The notes beneath the pieces were generated by a model. That model did not search any database. It worked only from the letters and a program-made list of their open reading frames with translations, and had not been told where the DNA came from. From contig RQOG01000094.1 of NCBI GenBank assembly GCA_003854985.1, forward strand, positions 1-55,115: a DNA stretch of 55,115 bases. Direction: 5' to 3'. This document shows positions 7,381-16,789 of the stretch, one piece after another. Position 1 is the first letter of the stretch. The number at the start of each line of letters is the position of its first letter. Both the position numbers and the translations under genes were made by a program. Source of the stretch: Calditrichota bacterium (GTDB lineage Bacteria > Calditrichota > Calditrichia > Calditrichales > Calditrichaceae).

Positions 7381-10300
7381 ATGAGTCGAAAACCATTATT
7401 CTGGATTCTGTTCACGGTATTTACCATAGCCTGTGGATTTTTTGCTGTGGAGTTTTTCCCGAAAGCCTATCCGATTGTCGCGATGAATGTTGAAATGGAT
7501 CGGGATCAGGCGATTCGGAAAGCAATAGAATTAGCCGAAGCGAATGGCTGGGCCTGGGGGGACGGCCGGAATTCAGCTTCCTTTCGAACCGCCCACCGGG
7601 TGCAAAATTACGTGGAACTTGAAGCCGGCGGCGCTGAAGCCTTTCGGGCGATGATTCAGGATACGCTTTATTCTCCTTATTTTTGGACCGTACGTTTGTT
7701 TAAACCTTCAGAGACCAAAGAAACTGAAATCTATTTTGATCCAAAAGGCGATTTCATCGGTTTTGAAGAAAAAGTACCGGAAGATGAGGAGGGCGGCGCC
7801 TTGTCTGCCGATTCAGCGCTTAGTATTGTTCATGAACAGATTATTCAAAAATGGCGTTTCCGTTTACCTTCCTATGAATTGATCGAGAAAGCCCAGCAGG
7901 TAAGACCCGCCGGAAGAATCGACCATACTTTTACTTATGAACTGAAAGACCAAAAGATCGGCGAAGGCACTTATCGTTATGAAATAGGCGTCAGCGGAGA
8001 TAAACTGACAAAAATCAAACCGTATATTAAAATTCCCGAAACCTTTGATTTGAAATATGAGGAATTGCGCTCTGCAAATGAAACGATAGCCACAGGGGCC
8101 GTGATCGCCATAGTTTTACTTTATGTATTCGGTGGAATCTTATTCGGATTGTTTTATCTGCTTAAACAACGCTGGTTAGTCTGGAAAAAGGCGCTGATAT
8201 GGGGCGGAATAGTCGGATTTCTGCAGGCGATGACTTTATTAAATGAATGGCCATTAATGTGGATGGATTACGATACCGCGCTTGCCATAAACGGGTTTAT
8301 TTCACGGCAAATTATCATGATTGTACTGCAGTTTATTGGTTACACAGGTTTATTTACCCTAATTTTCATGGTTGCAGAAAGTTTAACCAGAAAAGCCTTT
8401 CCCAATCATATCCAGTTATGGAAAGTATGGAATACAAAAACGGCCGCATCAAAATCTGTCCTGGGGCAGACAATCGGAGCCTATTACGGAGTGGCTATTT
8501 TCTTTGCGGTGGATATTGCCTTTTACTTTTTCGCAACCAATGTACTGGGATGGTGGACGCCATCATCAGCGCTTACTGATCCTGATGTTTTGGCCACTTA
8601 TTTTCCCTGGCTTCCGCCCATAGGCATTTCGCTTCAGGCCGGTTTTATGGAAGAATGTTTGTTCCGCGCTATTCCGATTGCCGGAGCGGCTTTGTTAGGA
8701 AAAAAATATGGTCATCCCAAAACATGGCTGATAACGGCCTTTGTTATCCAGGCAGCAATATTTGGGGCCGGTCATGCCAATTACGCCAACCAGCCCGCTT
8801 ATGCCAGGCTGGTGGAACTAATCATTCCTTCAATAGGTTTGGGACTTGTATATTACTATCTGGGTTTGCTTCCCGGTATAATCACTCATTTTGTATATGA
8901 TGTCGTCTGGTTTGCTTTACCCGTTTTTGCCAGTTCCGCATCGGGAATCTGGCTGGATCAGACGGTGATTGTTATATTAGCTGCAATTCCTATAATCGTT
9001 ATCCTGTATGCCCTTATCCGCTTAAAGAAATGTACTGAAGTGGAAACCGAAGATTTAAATAGCGCCTTTATGCCTCCGCCGCCTGTTGAGGAAAAAAGGG
9101 ATGCGGAGCAGTTAATCCGTTCCGTAGAAATGAATGCCCGGGAAAGATACAGTTTAATCGCGCTGGGTTTAATCGGCTTGATTTTATGGTTTTTCCTGAC
9201 CGATTTCAGCGCTATTATCAAGGAATTTAAACCTGGCCGTGATCAGGCGGAAGCGGCTGCCATCGCAGAATTGGAAAAAATGAATTTTACTGTGGATAAA
9301 CCCTGGGAAATTATCAGTTGTATTATTGATAATCCGGATTTAAACGACCGTTTTGCCTATCAGACCGGCGGAGATTCAGTCTATCGGGACTTGCTGGGTG
9401 ACTTTATCGATCCGCCCCGGTGGAAAGTGCGCTTTGCCCGGTTCAGCGGTACAAAAGAAGAAATTGCCGAGGAATATCATGTTTATGTTGATCCGCAGGG
9501 CAAGGTCAGGAATGTCTATCATAAATTAGCCGAATCAACCGCCGGCGACAGTCTGAATGCGGATTCGGCCAGGACAATAGCCCGCAACTATCTGAAAACT
9601 TATTTTAACCGGGATCCCGGTTTGTTAACGGAAATTACCGCAAAGCCTAAAGAACATCCCAATCGCACGGATTGGACCTTTGAATTCGCAGATAGCCTGG
9701 CTTATCCTTTAAAGGAAGGGCAGGGCAGATACCAGATTCGGATTGCCGGAAACGATATCGTTAATGCCATCAAATATATCCACATTCCGGAAGATTACGA
9801 AAGGCAAATTCGCAATGAAGAAAACCAGGAACTGATTATGTCTATCGCCGGCTCTGTATTCAAAATCGGGCTTTATATTGCGGCTGCGGTTTTAGCGATT
9901 ATGGCCTGGAGCCGTAAAAAATTTGCCGTTAAGCCGTTTATCATTGTTTCATCGTTTGTATTTATAATTTCACTGATAGAAATAATAAACAACTGGTCCT
10001 GTGTGAAAATACTTTTTTCAACGGCACAACCCCTGATGTTCCAACAGATTACCGTCATCGGCGTGTCTGTTATAGGATTATTGTTCTTAGCGGTTCTTTT
10101 GGGATTAATCAGCGGCTATATTCCCATATTAAATGTATCGCCGTTATCCAAAAAATGGCGTTTTGAATGGCTGGCTGCGGGTCTGTTAATTGCCGGAATT
10201 ACAGTTGTTATCCAGTTAATTGTGCCGGATGTTACGCCCGTTTGGCCGTCTCTGGAACACTTAACACAAGCCGTTCCCTTTCTGGGATTTATTTCTCCGG

Positions 10301-10704
10301 TTACCGGTTTTATGCTGAGAGTTTCTCTTTTTATGTTCTTATTTGTCGCTTTGGATATACTGACCTCAGGCTGGACAAAGAAAACGATTTTATACGGCAG
10401 TTTATTTGTTCTGTATTTCATCCTCACCTCGGAAATCACCATTACCGCCTGGGGCATGTGTTTACTTTCCGGGCTAATCAAAGGTTTGTTATATTTAGGC
10501 CTTTATATTGTTTTCTTTAAGAAAAACATGATGTATATACCGCTTACTTTCTTAGTGGTTTTTATACTGGAGCAGATTAAGACAGCCGTTACAGGCATAT
10601 TTCCCGGCATTGAAGTGATTGCCGTTTTTTCGATATTACTTTTAGCTGTAGTTGCCGTTTACTGGACGCAAATATTAATCAAGGCTGGTGAAAAACAGGA
10701 ATAA
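7381..10704 (+). CDS. Large CPBP (CAAX protease-like) intramembrane protease with two repeated halves
   Basis: A 1107-residue polytopic membrane protein. The first half has a membrane helix (8-25), a periplasmic PepSY-like region (about 35-235, MDRDQAIRKAIELAEANGW), and a multi-helix CPBP core with the three metalloprotease motifs: EECLFR (E424, E425, R429), GHANYAN (H465) and THFVYD (H503). The second half starts with another helix (about 590-610) and a second PepSY-like region (about 618-800, GRDQAEAAAIAELEKMNF), then roughly seven more helices (810-1105) with no EExxxR or matching His motif. The layout suggests an ancient duplication in which only the first copy kept its catalytic site. 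The substrate is unknown. It has its own terminator and a TGAGG ribosome site. Confidence 0.85.
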   Translation: MSRKPLFWILFTVFTIACGFFAVEFFPKAYPIVAMNVEMDRDQAIRKAIELAEANGWAWGDGRNSASFRTAHRVQNYVELEAGGAEAFRAMIQDTLYSPYFWTVRLFKPSETKETEIYFDPKGDFIGFEEKVPEDEEGGALSADSALSIVHEQIIQKWRFRLPSYELIEKAQQVRPAGRIDHTFTYELKDQKIGEGTYRYEIGVSGDKLTKIKPYIKIPETFDLKYEELRSANETIATGAVIAIVLLYVFGGILFGLFYLLKQRWLVWKKALIWGGIVGFLQAMTLLNEWPLMWMDYDTALAINGFISRQIIMIVLQFIGYTGLFTLIFMVAESLTRKAFPNHIQLWKVWNTKTAASKSVLGQTIGAYYGVAIFFAVDIAFYFFATNVLGWWTPSSALTDPDVLATYFPWLPPIGISLQAGFMEECLFRAIPIAGAALLGKKYGHPKTWLITAFVIQAAIFGAGHANYANQPAYARLVELIIPSIGLGLVYYYLGLLPGIITHFVYDVVWFALPVFASSASGIWLDQTVIVILAAIPIIVILYALIRLKKCTEVETEDLNSAFMPPPPVEEKRDAEQLIRSVEMNARERYSLIALGLIGLILWFFLTDFSAIIKEFKPGRDQAEAAAIAELEKMNFTVDKPWEIISCIIDNPDLNDRFAYQTGGDSVYRDLLGDFIDPPRWKVRFARFSGTKEEIAEEYHVYVDPQGKVRNVYHKLAESTAGDSLNADSARTIARNYLKTYFNRDPGLLTEITAKPKEHPNRTDWTFEFADSLAYPLKEGQGRYQIRIAGNDIVNAIKYIHIPEDYERQIRNEENQELIMSIAGSVFKIGLYIAAAVLAIMAWSRKKFAVKPFIIVSSFVFIISLIEIINNWSCVKILFSTAQPLMFQQITVIGVSVIGLLFLAVLLGLISGYIPILNVSPLSKKWRFEWLAAGLLIAGITVVIQLIVPDVTPVWPSLEHLTQAVPFLGFISPVTGFMLRVSLFMFLFVALDILTSGWTKKTILYGSLFVLYFILTSEITITAWGMCLLSGLIKGLLYLGLYIVFFKKNMMYIPLTFLVVFILEQIKTAVTGIFPGIEVIAVFSILLLAVVAVYWTQILIKAGEKQE

Positions 10705-10721
10705 AAAATAAAAGTATCATT

Positions 10722-10757
10722 CTTCCGGTGATTTATTTGAGTCACCGGAAGATTTTT
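10722..10757 (+). terminator. Rho-independent terminator after the CPBP gene
   Basis: A perfect 10-base stem, CTTCCGGTGA (10722-10731) with TCACCGGAAG (10742-10751), a 10-base loop, then ATTTTTAAAT. Confidence 0.85.
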
Positions 10758-10907
10758 AAATAAAAGATTTGAATAATATTCGATATCACCTGTATTATTC
10801 TGAAAATTCTGTAAGAAAATTACACCTGAATATATCAAAGGAAGTAATGAAACTTATTCGATGAAAACTATGTATTTGATTCCAATTTAACAAAACAAAG
10901 GAAAAGT

Positions 10908-11822
10908 ATGAAAATACTTGAAGTCGAAAACATTACAAAAAAATTCGGTGATTATGTCGCTGTAAACAGCGTTTCGTTAAAAGCCGAAAAGGGTAAAATC
11001 TTAGGCGTTTTGGGACCAAATGGCGCCGGTAAAACAACAACCATTCGTATGATTATGGATATTATCGCGCCTGATTCCGGGACAATTACCTTTAATAACG
11101 GTTTATCAAAAGAATCGATGAAAGACAGGATTGGTTATCTGCCCGAAGAGAGGGGACTGTATAAAAAAATGAAGATTGATGAATTGCTTCGGTTCCAGGG
11201 CAGACTAAAATCATTATCAGGGAAAGAGGCTGATCGCCGGGCAGATATGTGGCTGGAGAGAATGGAAATTACGGATTGGAAAAAGAAAAAGGTAGAAGAA
11301 CTTTCCAAAGGCATGCAGCAAAAAATTCAGTTCATCGGTACGATATTTCATAATCCGGATCTGCTGATTCTGGACGAGCCCTTTGGCGGTCTGGATCCGA
11401 TTAATGCAAACCTGATAAAGGATATTATTCTGGAATTAAAAAAGCAGGGCGCCGCAATCCTTTTTTCCACTCATATCATGGAAAGCGCAGAGAAGCTTTG
11501 CGACGAAATCATACTGATAAATAAAGGTGAGTTAATTTTATCGGGTCCGCTTTCAAAAGTAAAAGAGCAGTTCAATAAAAATAATATTCTTCTGGACTAT
11601 ACCGGACCGGATGGTTTTCTGAACGAAAACGCCATGATATATAAGTATAATAATTATGGAAATCATGTTGAGATTGAATTAAACGAGCATATCAAACCGC
11701 AGGATTTTCTTAAAAAAATAATTGATCGGGTGGAAATAAGAAAGTTTGAATTACGCGAGCCATCCCTGAACGATATTTTTATTGAAGCCGTCGGAAAAAA
11801 GAATAACGGAGACAGGGTATGA
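10908..11822 (+). CDS. ABC transporter ATP-binding protein (NatA-like)
   Basis: A 304-residue nucleotide-binding subunit. It has Walker A GPNGAGKTT (36-44), the signature LSKGMQQK (a variant of LSGGQ), Walker B LLILDEP followed by FGGLDP, and the H-loop STH. The C-terminal region (about 225-304) is the extra domain common to NatA/YhaQ-type exporters. It drives the permease encoded by the next gene, whose start overlaps this stop by four bases. The NatAB group has been linked to sodium efflux and to drug export, so the substrate stays open. An AAAGGAAAAGT site precedes the ATG. Confidence 0.93.
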   Translation: MKILEVENITKKFGDYVAVNSVSLKAEKGKILGVLGPNGAGKTTTIRMIMDIIAPDSGTITFNNGLSKESMKDRIGYLPEERGLYKKMKIDELLRFQGRLKSLSGKEADRRADMWLERMEITDWKKKKVEELSKGMQQKIQFIGTIFHNPDLLILDEPFGGLDPINANLIKDIILELKKQGAAILFSTHIMESAEKLCDEIILINKGELILSGPLSKVKEQFNKNNILLDYTGPDGFLNENAMIYKYNNYGNHVEIELNEHIKPQDFLKKIIDRVEIRKFELREPSLNDIFIEAVGKKNNGDRV

Positions 11823-13123
11823 GTAAAAAAATATTTGCTATTATCTGGCGTGAATATGTCACGAGAGTGCGTACAAAAGGTTTTATCATCGGCACTTTAA
11901 TTACGCCCGTTTTTATGGCCATCGCTTTTGGCGGTATATTTATTTTTGCTTTATTGTTCACACCGGAAACCAAAAAAATTACGGTGATTGATGAAAGCGG
12001 TCAGATATACAATAAAATGATTTCGATGCTTAACGATACCTTAAAAGGCGGTATCCCGGAATATGAATGGGTTCTTTATAAAACCGATACGGTTAGTGCC
12101 GATTCGGCTGCGTTACATCTCCAGCGCATGGTTATGTCCAAGGAAATTGATGCTTATCTGAATATTCCCGAAAACATTTATACAGAAAAAAAAGTAAGAT
12201 ATTCTGCCCGCAGTGTAAGCGATTGGGAAGAACTGGCTAAAATTGACCGGGCAATTTCCCGGATTGTCACCGATCATTATCTGACACTGAAAGGCGTTTC
12301 ACCCGATTCAATCCGGGCGGTATTTGAAAAAGGTAAAATTGAGTTGATTACGCACCAGGTTACGGATGAAGGAGAAGTCTCCAAGGGCAGCGTTTCCAGT
12401 TTTATTTTGACTTACATATTGGCTTATCTGCTGTTTCTTCTGGTCATGATTTACGGGCAGATAGTTTCCCGCAGCGTGATTGAAGAAAAGTCGCAGCGCA
12501 TCACGGAAACCATTGTCTCTTCGGTGAAACCGGTAGATTTGCTTGTCGGAAAAGTTACGGGAATCTGTCTGTTAGGCCTGACACAGTTATTTATTATCGG
12601 TTTGTTTTTTCTTCTGGCGTCGGCCTATGCCGCTTATGGTTTTATGAGTTTTGGCATCAATTCACCGGAATTAATGGAAATAATGAATGAAATGAAATTT
12701 TCTGTTCCCGTTTTCGGATTCCTTTTGCTGTACTTTCTACTAGGTTTCTTATTTTATGCGACCATTTACGCCGGCATCGGATCAATTGTAAATACGGAAG
12801 ATGAAGCCCAGCAGGCCCAGATGGCGCTGATATTTGTGATCATCATCAGCTTCTTCCTGATGTTCTCCGCGGCAAAAGCTCCCGAGTCAACCATGGCTTA
12901 TTGGATTTCCATTGTGCCGTTATTCAGCCCGGTTGTGGGATTTGCCAGGGTTGCCGTTACCGATCCCATGCTTCCGGATGGCATTATTATCTCGGTGATA
13001 GTTTTGATTCTTTCCGTAATCGGCACCATCTGGCTGGTTTCGAAGATATACAGAGTCGGCATTCTGATGTATGGTAAAAAACCCGGAATAAGAGAAATTA
13101 TCAGGTGGATGAAACACAATTGA
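11819..13123 (+). CDS. ABC-2 type permease (NatB/YhaP-like)
   Basis: A 434-residue membrane subunit. One N-terminal helix (about 19-45) is followed by a large extracytoplasmic domain (46-195) and then about five helices. The motif SQRITETIVSSVKPVDLLVGK after the second helix is typical of NatB-type ABC-2 permeases. With the upstream ATPase it forms an exporter; sodium or a hydrophobic compound are the plausible cargoes. The overlap with the ATPase stop shows translational coupling. A strong bidirectional terminator follows. Confidence 0.92.
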   Translation: MSKKIFAIIWREYVTRVRTKGFIIGTLITPVFMAIAFGGIFIFALLFTPETKKITVIDESGQIYNKMISMLNDTLKGGIPEYEWVLYKTDTVSADSAALHLQRMVMSKEIDAYLNIPENIYTEKKVRYSARSVSDWEELAKIDRAISRIVTDHYLTLKGVSPDSIRAVFEKGKIELITHQVTDEGEVSKGSVSSFILTYILAYLLFLLVMIYGQIVSRSVIEEKSQRITETIVSSVKPVDLLVGKVTGICLLGLTQLFIIGLFFLLASAYAAYGFMSFGINSPELMEIMNEMKFSVPVFGFLLLYFLLGFLFYATIYAGIGSIVNTEDEAQQAQMALIFVIIISFFLMFSAAKAPESTMAYWISIVPLFSPVVGFARVAVTDPMLPDGIIISVIVLILSVIGTIWLVSKIYRVGILMYGKKPGIREIIRWMKHN

Positions 13124-13134
13124 TCGTTTAAATG

Positions 13135-13166
13135 AAAAAGGCTGCCCGGTTTAGAGCAGCCTTTTT
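13135..13166. terminator. Perfect bidirectional terminator between convergent genes
   Basis: AAAAAGGCTGC (13135-13145) and GCAGCCTTTTT (13156-13166) form a perfect 11-base stem with a 10-base loop. The T-runs face both directions, serving the ABC permease (plus) and the DUF362 gene (minus). Confidence 0.9.
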
Positions 13167-13219
13167 GCTTTATAATATTCAAAGATAAAAGAATTATTTC
13201 TTTTAAATCAACCGGGATT

Positions 13220-15208
13220 TTATTTAACGAGTAACATTTTTCGTTGCAGCACTTGCGTATTGTCCTGAGAATTGATATACAGGCGGTAGAAGTAAACGCC
13301 GCTGGCATGATTGGCCCCGGTCCATTTTACTTCATGATAACCGGCAGGCTGAGCGGTATTTACGAGTGTTTCTATTTTCTGACCAAGTGCATTATAAATT
13401 ACAAGTTCTATTTGGCCTGCATTCTCTAACTTGTATGCAATTGTAGTAGACGGATTAAAAGGATTGGGGAAGTTCTGCAGCAGGGCAAAAGACTGAGCTA
13501 TTTCAGTTTCGGTTTTTATTGCGCTCGGATCGTGTAACAGTTGTATCAATTCAATGCCATCTCCGGTTTCCAGATTTCTTGTATATTTTTTGTTAACTGC
13601 ATCGTTCCAATGTTCGTGGACGCCAAGACTGGCAAATAGTTCTCCGGTGCTGTCAGGATCATAAATGATTCCATCCGCCCAGTTGCTGGAGTCTGCAGCC
13701 TGATGCAGATAATCATCGGTTCCGTCCATTTGCACATAGAGACCTTCTCCGCGTTCTTCGGTGAATTCGCTTCTTAAAAAATCATATCCGACCGATTCGA
13801 TTGCAACAGGATCCATTGATGCAAATATAGACGACATATAGTCTTCGTTAAAAGGCGCCATCGACCATTTAATCGGTTTACCGAGTTCATGATCTGTGGC
13901 CCAAAGGGCATCCATAATATAAATAAGATTCTTTTTGCCCAGTAATGAGTGGCTCATTAAATCCACCTGTATGCGGTATAAACCATATCCCGGACGGGTT
14001 ACACCATTTTCCATTTCCATGGGCGCAAGCAGGCCGTTATGCAAATGAGCCGCGTCGCCACGGATATGTGAGCCGAAATGGTTTTTGGCAAACATAGTAA
14101 CGCCGGCGCGCTTATGCCCTTTGAGCATGGGCAGGTTAATCATATATTCCGCTTCTTTAAAAATGGCATAAAGATTATCGTTATGAACCGGAACATCTGT
14201 GCCAGGATTATAGGGATACCATACGCCTTCCCGCAGAACGCTTCCATTATCGGAATAATAAATTTTAGCTGTTGTGCTGGTTGTAACCTGTTCCCGGCCT
14301 AAACCTGAATAATCATCATTATCAAGGTAATGAACATTAGGAAACTCGGCATGCCATAAATCATAATTATGTTTATAGATGTGTTTCATCGGGTCGCCGA
14401 TATAAATATCAGCCTGGGCAACGCCTACCACATTTGTAAGATGGCGAAGAACTGCTGTAACAATGGCGGGAGACGTTTCGGATACGGCATAGTAACTATT
14501 ATTTTTATCGGATAGATCATAGGTGTTGAAATTTCCATCCCAGGCGCTTGTCGCATTTAATTTGATAAAAATCTTTTCTCCTGATGCATAATTAACTGCG
14601 CCTTTATCCCGCACTACGCTGTTATGATATTCAAATACCACTCTCCATGCGGCACTGTCCGTAGTTTCTCCGGTTAAAGCTTGTAATACCTCAGAGAGCA
14701 TTCCATCCACGATGATCTGGTTATAATTATTTGAATGATACCAGGTATCGCCAAACGTGCTCGGATTACAGTTTTCGTTGGTGGCGTCGGGATTCCATGA
14801 CCAGACTACCCGTCCGGGGAATACGCCCTGGGCTTCGCCGATAGGCTGATTTACAGGCGGATCATCCGCCATTTTTGCTTTGGCTGGGAAAGCAGAATTA
14901 ATAAAAAACCAGCCGGACAGACTAAGAAAAACAACCAGGGCCAGGGAACCTGAAACATATTTGGCTTTATTAAACTGGACCTTCATTATCCGAAAAGCTG
15001 TAATTGATCCCAGTAAACCTATTATATAAACCACAAAACTTGAAGCCAGCGGCGCGGCTACCTGCATACAGGGATAAGAGGCTCTGGAAGGTTTCGGAAT
15101 AACTCTGACTAAAAACCATATCAAAGAAGCTAATCCGATAAACGGGAAAAATAATTTCAGCCAGAAATCTCTGCTGCTAATACGTCTGAAAAGATTCTTA
15201 AAAAACAT
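13220..15208 (-). CDS. DUF362 protein with membrane N terminus and T9SS sorting tail (copy 1)
   Basis: A 662-residue protein of unknown function. Three hydrophobic segments lie at about 14-36, 50-70 and 81-100. The third ends SAFPAKAK, which resembles a signal peptidase I site. A conserved stretch (IGEAQGVFPGRVVWSWNPDA) begins the DUF362 domain, which fills about 115-560. The last 85 or so residues are a T9SS type A sorting domain (NFPNPFNPSTTIAY to RKMLLVK). DUF362 itself has no settled activity. A second copy lies 1.6 kb upstream (16790-18799) and is closely similar from end to end. The start has AGGAG about nine bases before the ATG. It is separated from the other copy's operon by a terminator, with its own leader. 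Confidence 0.85.
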   Translation of the reverse strand: MFFKNLFRRISSRDFWLKLFFPFIGLASLIWFLVRVIPKPSRASYPCMQVAAPLASSFVVYIIGLLGSITAFRIMKVQFNKAKYVSGSLALVVFLSLSGWFFINSAFPAKAKMADDPPVNQPIGEAQGVFPGRVVWSWNPDATNENCNPSTFGDTWYHSNNYNQIIVDGMLSEVLQALTGETTDSAAWRVVFEYHNSVVRDKGAVNYASGEKIFIKLNATSAWDGNFNTYDLSDKNNSYYAVSETSPAIVTAVLRHLTNVVGVAQADIYIGDPMKHIYKHNYDLWHAEFPNVHYLDNDDYSGLGREQVTTSTTAKIYYSDNGSVLREGVWYPYNPGTDVPVHNDNLYAIFKEAEYMINLPMLKGHKRAGVTMFAKNHFGSHIRGDAAHLHNGLLAPMEMENGVTRPGYGLYRIQVDLMSHSLLGKKNLIYIMDALWATDHELGKPIKWSMAPFNEDYMSSIFASMDPVAIESVGYDFLRSEFTEERGEGLYVQMDGTDDYLHQAADSSNWADGIIYDPDSTGELFASLGVHEHWNDAVNKKYTRNLETGDGIELIQLLHDPSAIKTETEIAQSFALLQNFPNPFNPSTTIAYKLENAGQIELVIYNALGQKIETLVNTAQPAGYHEVKWTGANHASGVYFYRLYINSQDNTQVLQRKMLLVK

Positions 15209-15322
15209 AATGCCCGCTCCTGTTTATATTTTTTTATTTTATTACCTGATTCATCATTAAAAAAAGTATGAAGACCGCGGTAACTACAATATCTGTAATT
15301 CTTTCGAGCAATATAATCAATA

Positions 15323-15401
15323 AGACTTTATACTACAAAATCAATTATTTTATATACATTTCTTACTTGTTTTGAAGTAATCTTAAATAAAATTTGTATT
15401 A
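15323..15401 (-). promoter_or_regulatory. Upstream block shared by the two DUF362 genes (copy 1)
   Basis: Read on the minus strand this block contains TTTTATTTAAG and, about 50 bases later, TTTTGTAGTATAAAGTC. The same two elements at the same spacing occur upstream of the other DUF362 gene (18918-18991). It sits about 115 bases before the start codon in both cases. Conservation in otherwise drifting AT-rich DNA suggests a promoter, with TATAAA as a possible -10. Confidence 0.5.
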
Positions 15402-15428
15402 AGCTTAAATAATCATCAGTAAAGAAGA

Positions 15429-15466
15429 ATAAAAAAAAGGCCATCCCTGCCGGGACAGCCTTTTTA
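15429..15466 (-). terminator. Terminator of the DUF362/propeller operon
   Basis: On the minus strand AAGGCTGTCCC pairs with GGGATGGCCTT (two G-U pairs) across GGCA, followed by TTTTTT. It begins right at the stop of the propeller gene. Confidence 0.8.
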
Positions 15467-16768
15467 TTATTTCAGTAAGACCAATTTAATTACCTTTATT
15501 TGATTGGCTGCAGAAATAACAGCATGATATAGTCCGCTCGCAATATCGGAGCCCTGATTATTTTTACCGGTCCAGACAATATCATATTTTCCTTTCATCA
15601 GATCAGCATTCAATAACTCATTTACCAGTTGTCCGTTAATACTATAAATCTTTATGCGCACCTGTGAAGCGACTGGCAATTCGAATTTTATGTGGGTCGT
15701 CATGTTGAATGGATTTGGGAAAGCAGGCGAAACTATAAAATTATCGGCCAGAACAGGATTATCGGTTTTAATGGAACTGGAGGATATAGTTAACTTGGAT
15801 AATCCTCCCGCTGTAGCGAACCACACAATATTACCGGGAGCGGGTTCAATATCTCTTACATCATCAGAGATCAGGCCATTCCCGGTTGTGAAATTATTCC
15901 AGGAGCTATTGTAAAACCTGGAAACGCCGCCTGATGTACCTATCCACATTGCAGAATCGGAATCCTGCGCTAATGCCTGTACATTATTATGTACCAGGCC
16001 GGAATTAACATTGTACCATGTGTATGATCTTAAATTTGGTCCGGTATGATATGTAACCCCTCGCGGTGTACCATACCACCTATCACCATCTTCTTCAATG
16101 AATACAGCCTGCACCGTATCTGAAATAAGATTCCACGGCTCAAGCAGCCAGGTTGCACTGGTTATAGCGTCTGAGGAACCATTATTAGTATATCCTAATA
16201 TATAGACGCCTAATCCCTTTGTTCCGAAATGCTGCCAGTAGGTGGGTTGTTTATTAACGGAAATGAATGGAAAAACACCGCCTAAGCTAAATAATTCCCA
16301 GGAATTATCCGGTTTCATTAAACTGACCCCGCTATCCGTGCCAAACCATTTATTACCGAGGCTGTCGATGTTGCTGGTAAAAATCATATCTCTTGCTAAT
16401 CCTGAATTCTTAGTATTCAGAGGCGTTGACCAGTTTATATTATCGTAGGTTGTTATTTCTCCACCGGATAGCCCTTTGGGACCTGATAGTACAATATCTT
16501 GATCCGAGATTAAAATATCATTGATCTGATCATCAGCGAGGCTATCCGTATTGGAAGTCGTATAGGTAATCCATGCCGAACCATTAAATCCGGTTAATCC
16601 GGAATCACTGCCAATCCACAAAACTTCATTTTCATCAATATGCAGCGCGCGTAAACTATTATCGGGTAAAGGAGAATTTTCCTTGGTGAAAGATTCCCAT
16701 TGAAAACTTTGGCTCAATACCGTATTTAAAGAAAACAGGGCAAGTACAATTAAAAGTCTGAGTTTCAT
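15467..16768 (-). CDS. Secreted beta-propeller protein with T9SS sorting tail
   Basis: A 433-residue exported protein. A signal peptide (1-19, ending TVLSQ) is followed by repeats of the two-component-regulator propeller type, seen as ALHIDENEVLWIGSDSGLTG, KWFGTDSGVS, DRWYGTPRGV, MWIGTSGGVS and IVWFATAGGLS. This gives about seven blades. The C terminus (about 350-433) is a T9SS sorting domain (PAFPNPFNMTTHIKFELP to KVIKLVLLK). Such propellers form the sensor head of hybrid kinases, but here there is no kinase, so it is probably a surface or secreted binding protein. It starts 21 bases after the upstream DUF362 stop, in the same operon. The ligand is unknown. Confidence 0.82.
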   Translation of the reverse strand: MKLRLLIVLALFSLNTVLSQSFQWESFTKENSPLPDNSLRALHIDENEVLWIGSDSGLTGFNGSAWITYTTSNTDSLADDQINDILISDQDIVLSGPKGLSGGEITTYDNINWSTPLNTKNSGLARDMIFTSNIDSLGNKWFGTDSGVSLMKPDNSWELFSLGGVFPFISVNKQPTYWQHFGTKGLGVYILGYTNNGSSDAITSATWLLEPWNLISDTVQAVFIEEDGDRWYGTPRGVTYHTGPNLRSYTWYNVNSGLVHNNVQALAQDSDSAMWIGTSGGVSRFYNSSWNNFTTGNGLISDDVRDIEPAPGNIVWFATAGGLSKLTISSSSIKTDNPVLADNFIVSPAFPNPFNMTTHIKFELPVASQVRIKIYSINGQLVNELLNADLMKGKYDIVWTGKNNQGSDIASGLYHAVISAANQIKVIKLVLLK

Positions 16769-16789
16769 TACAATTCTTCCTTAACTTTA

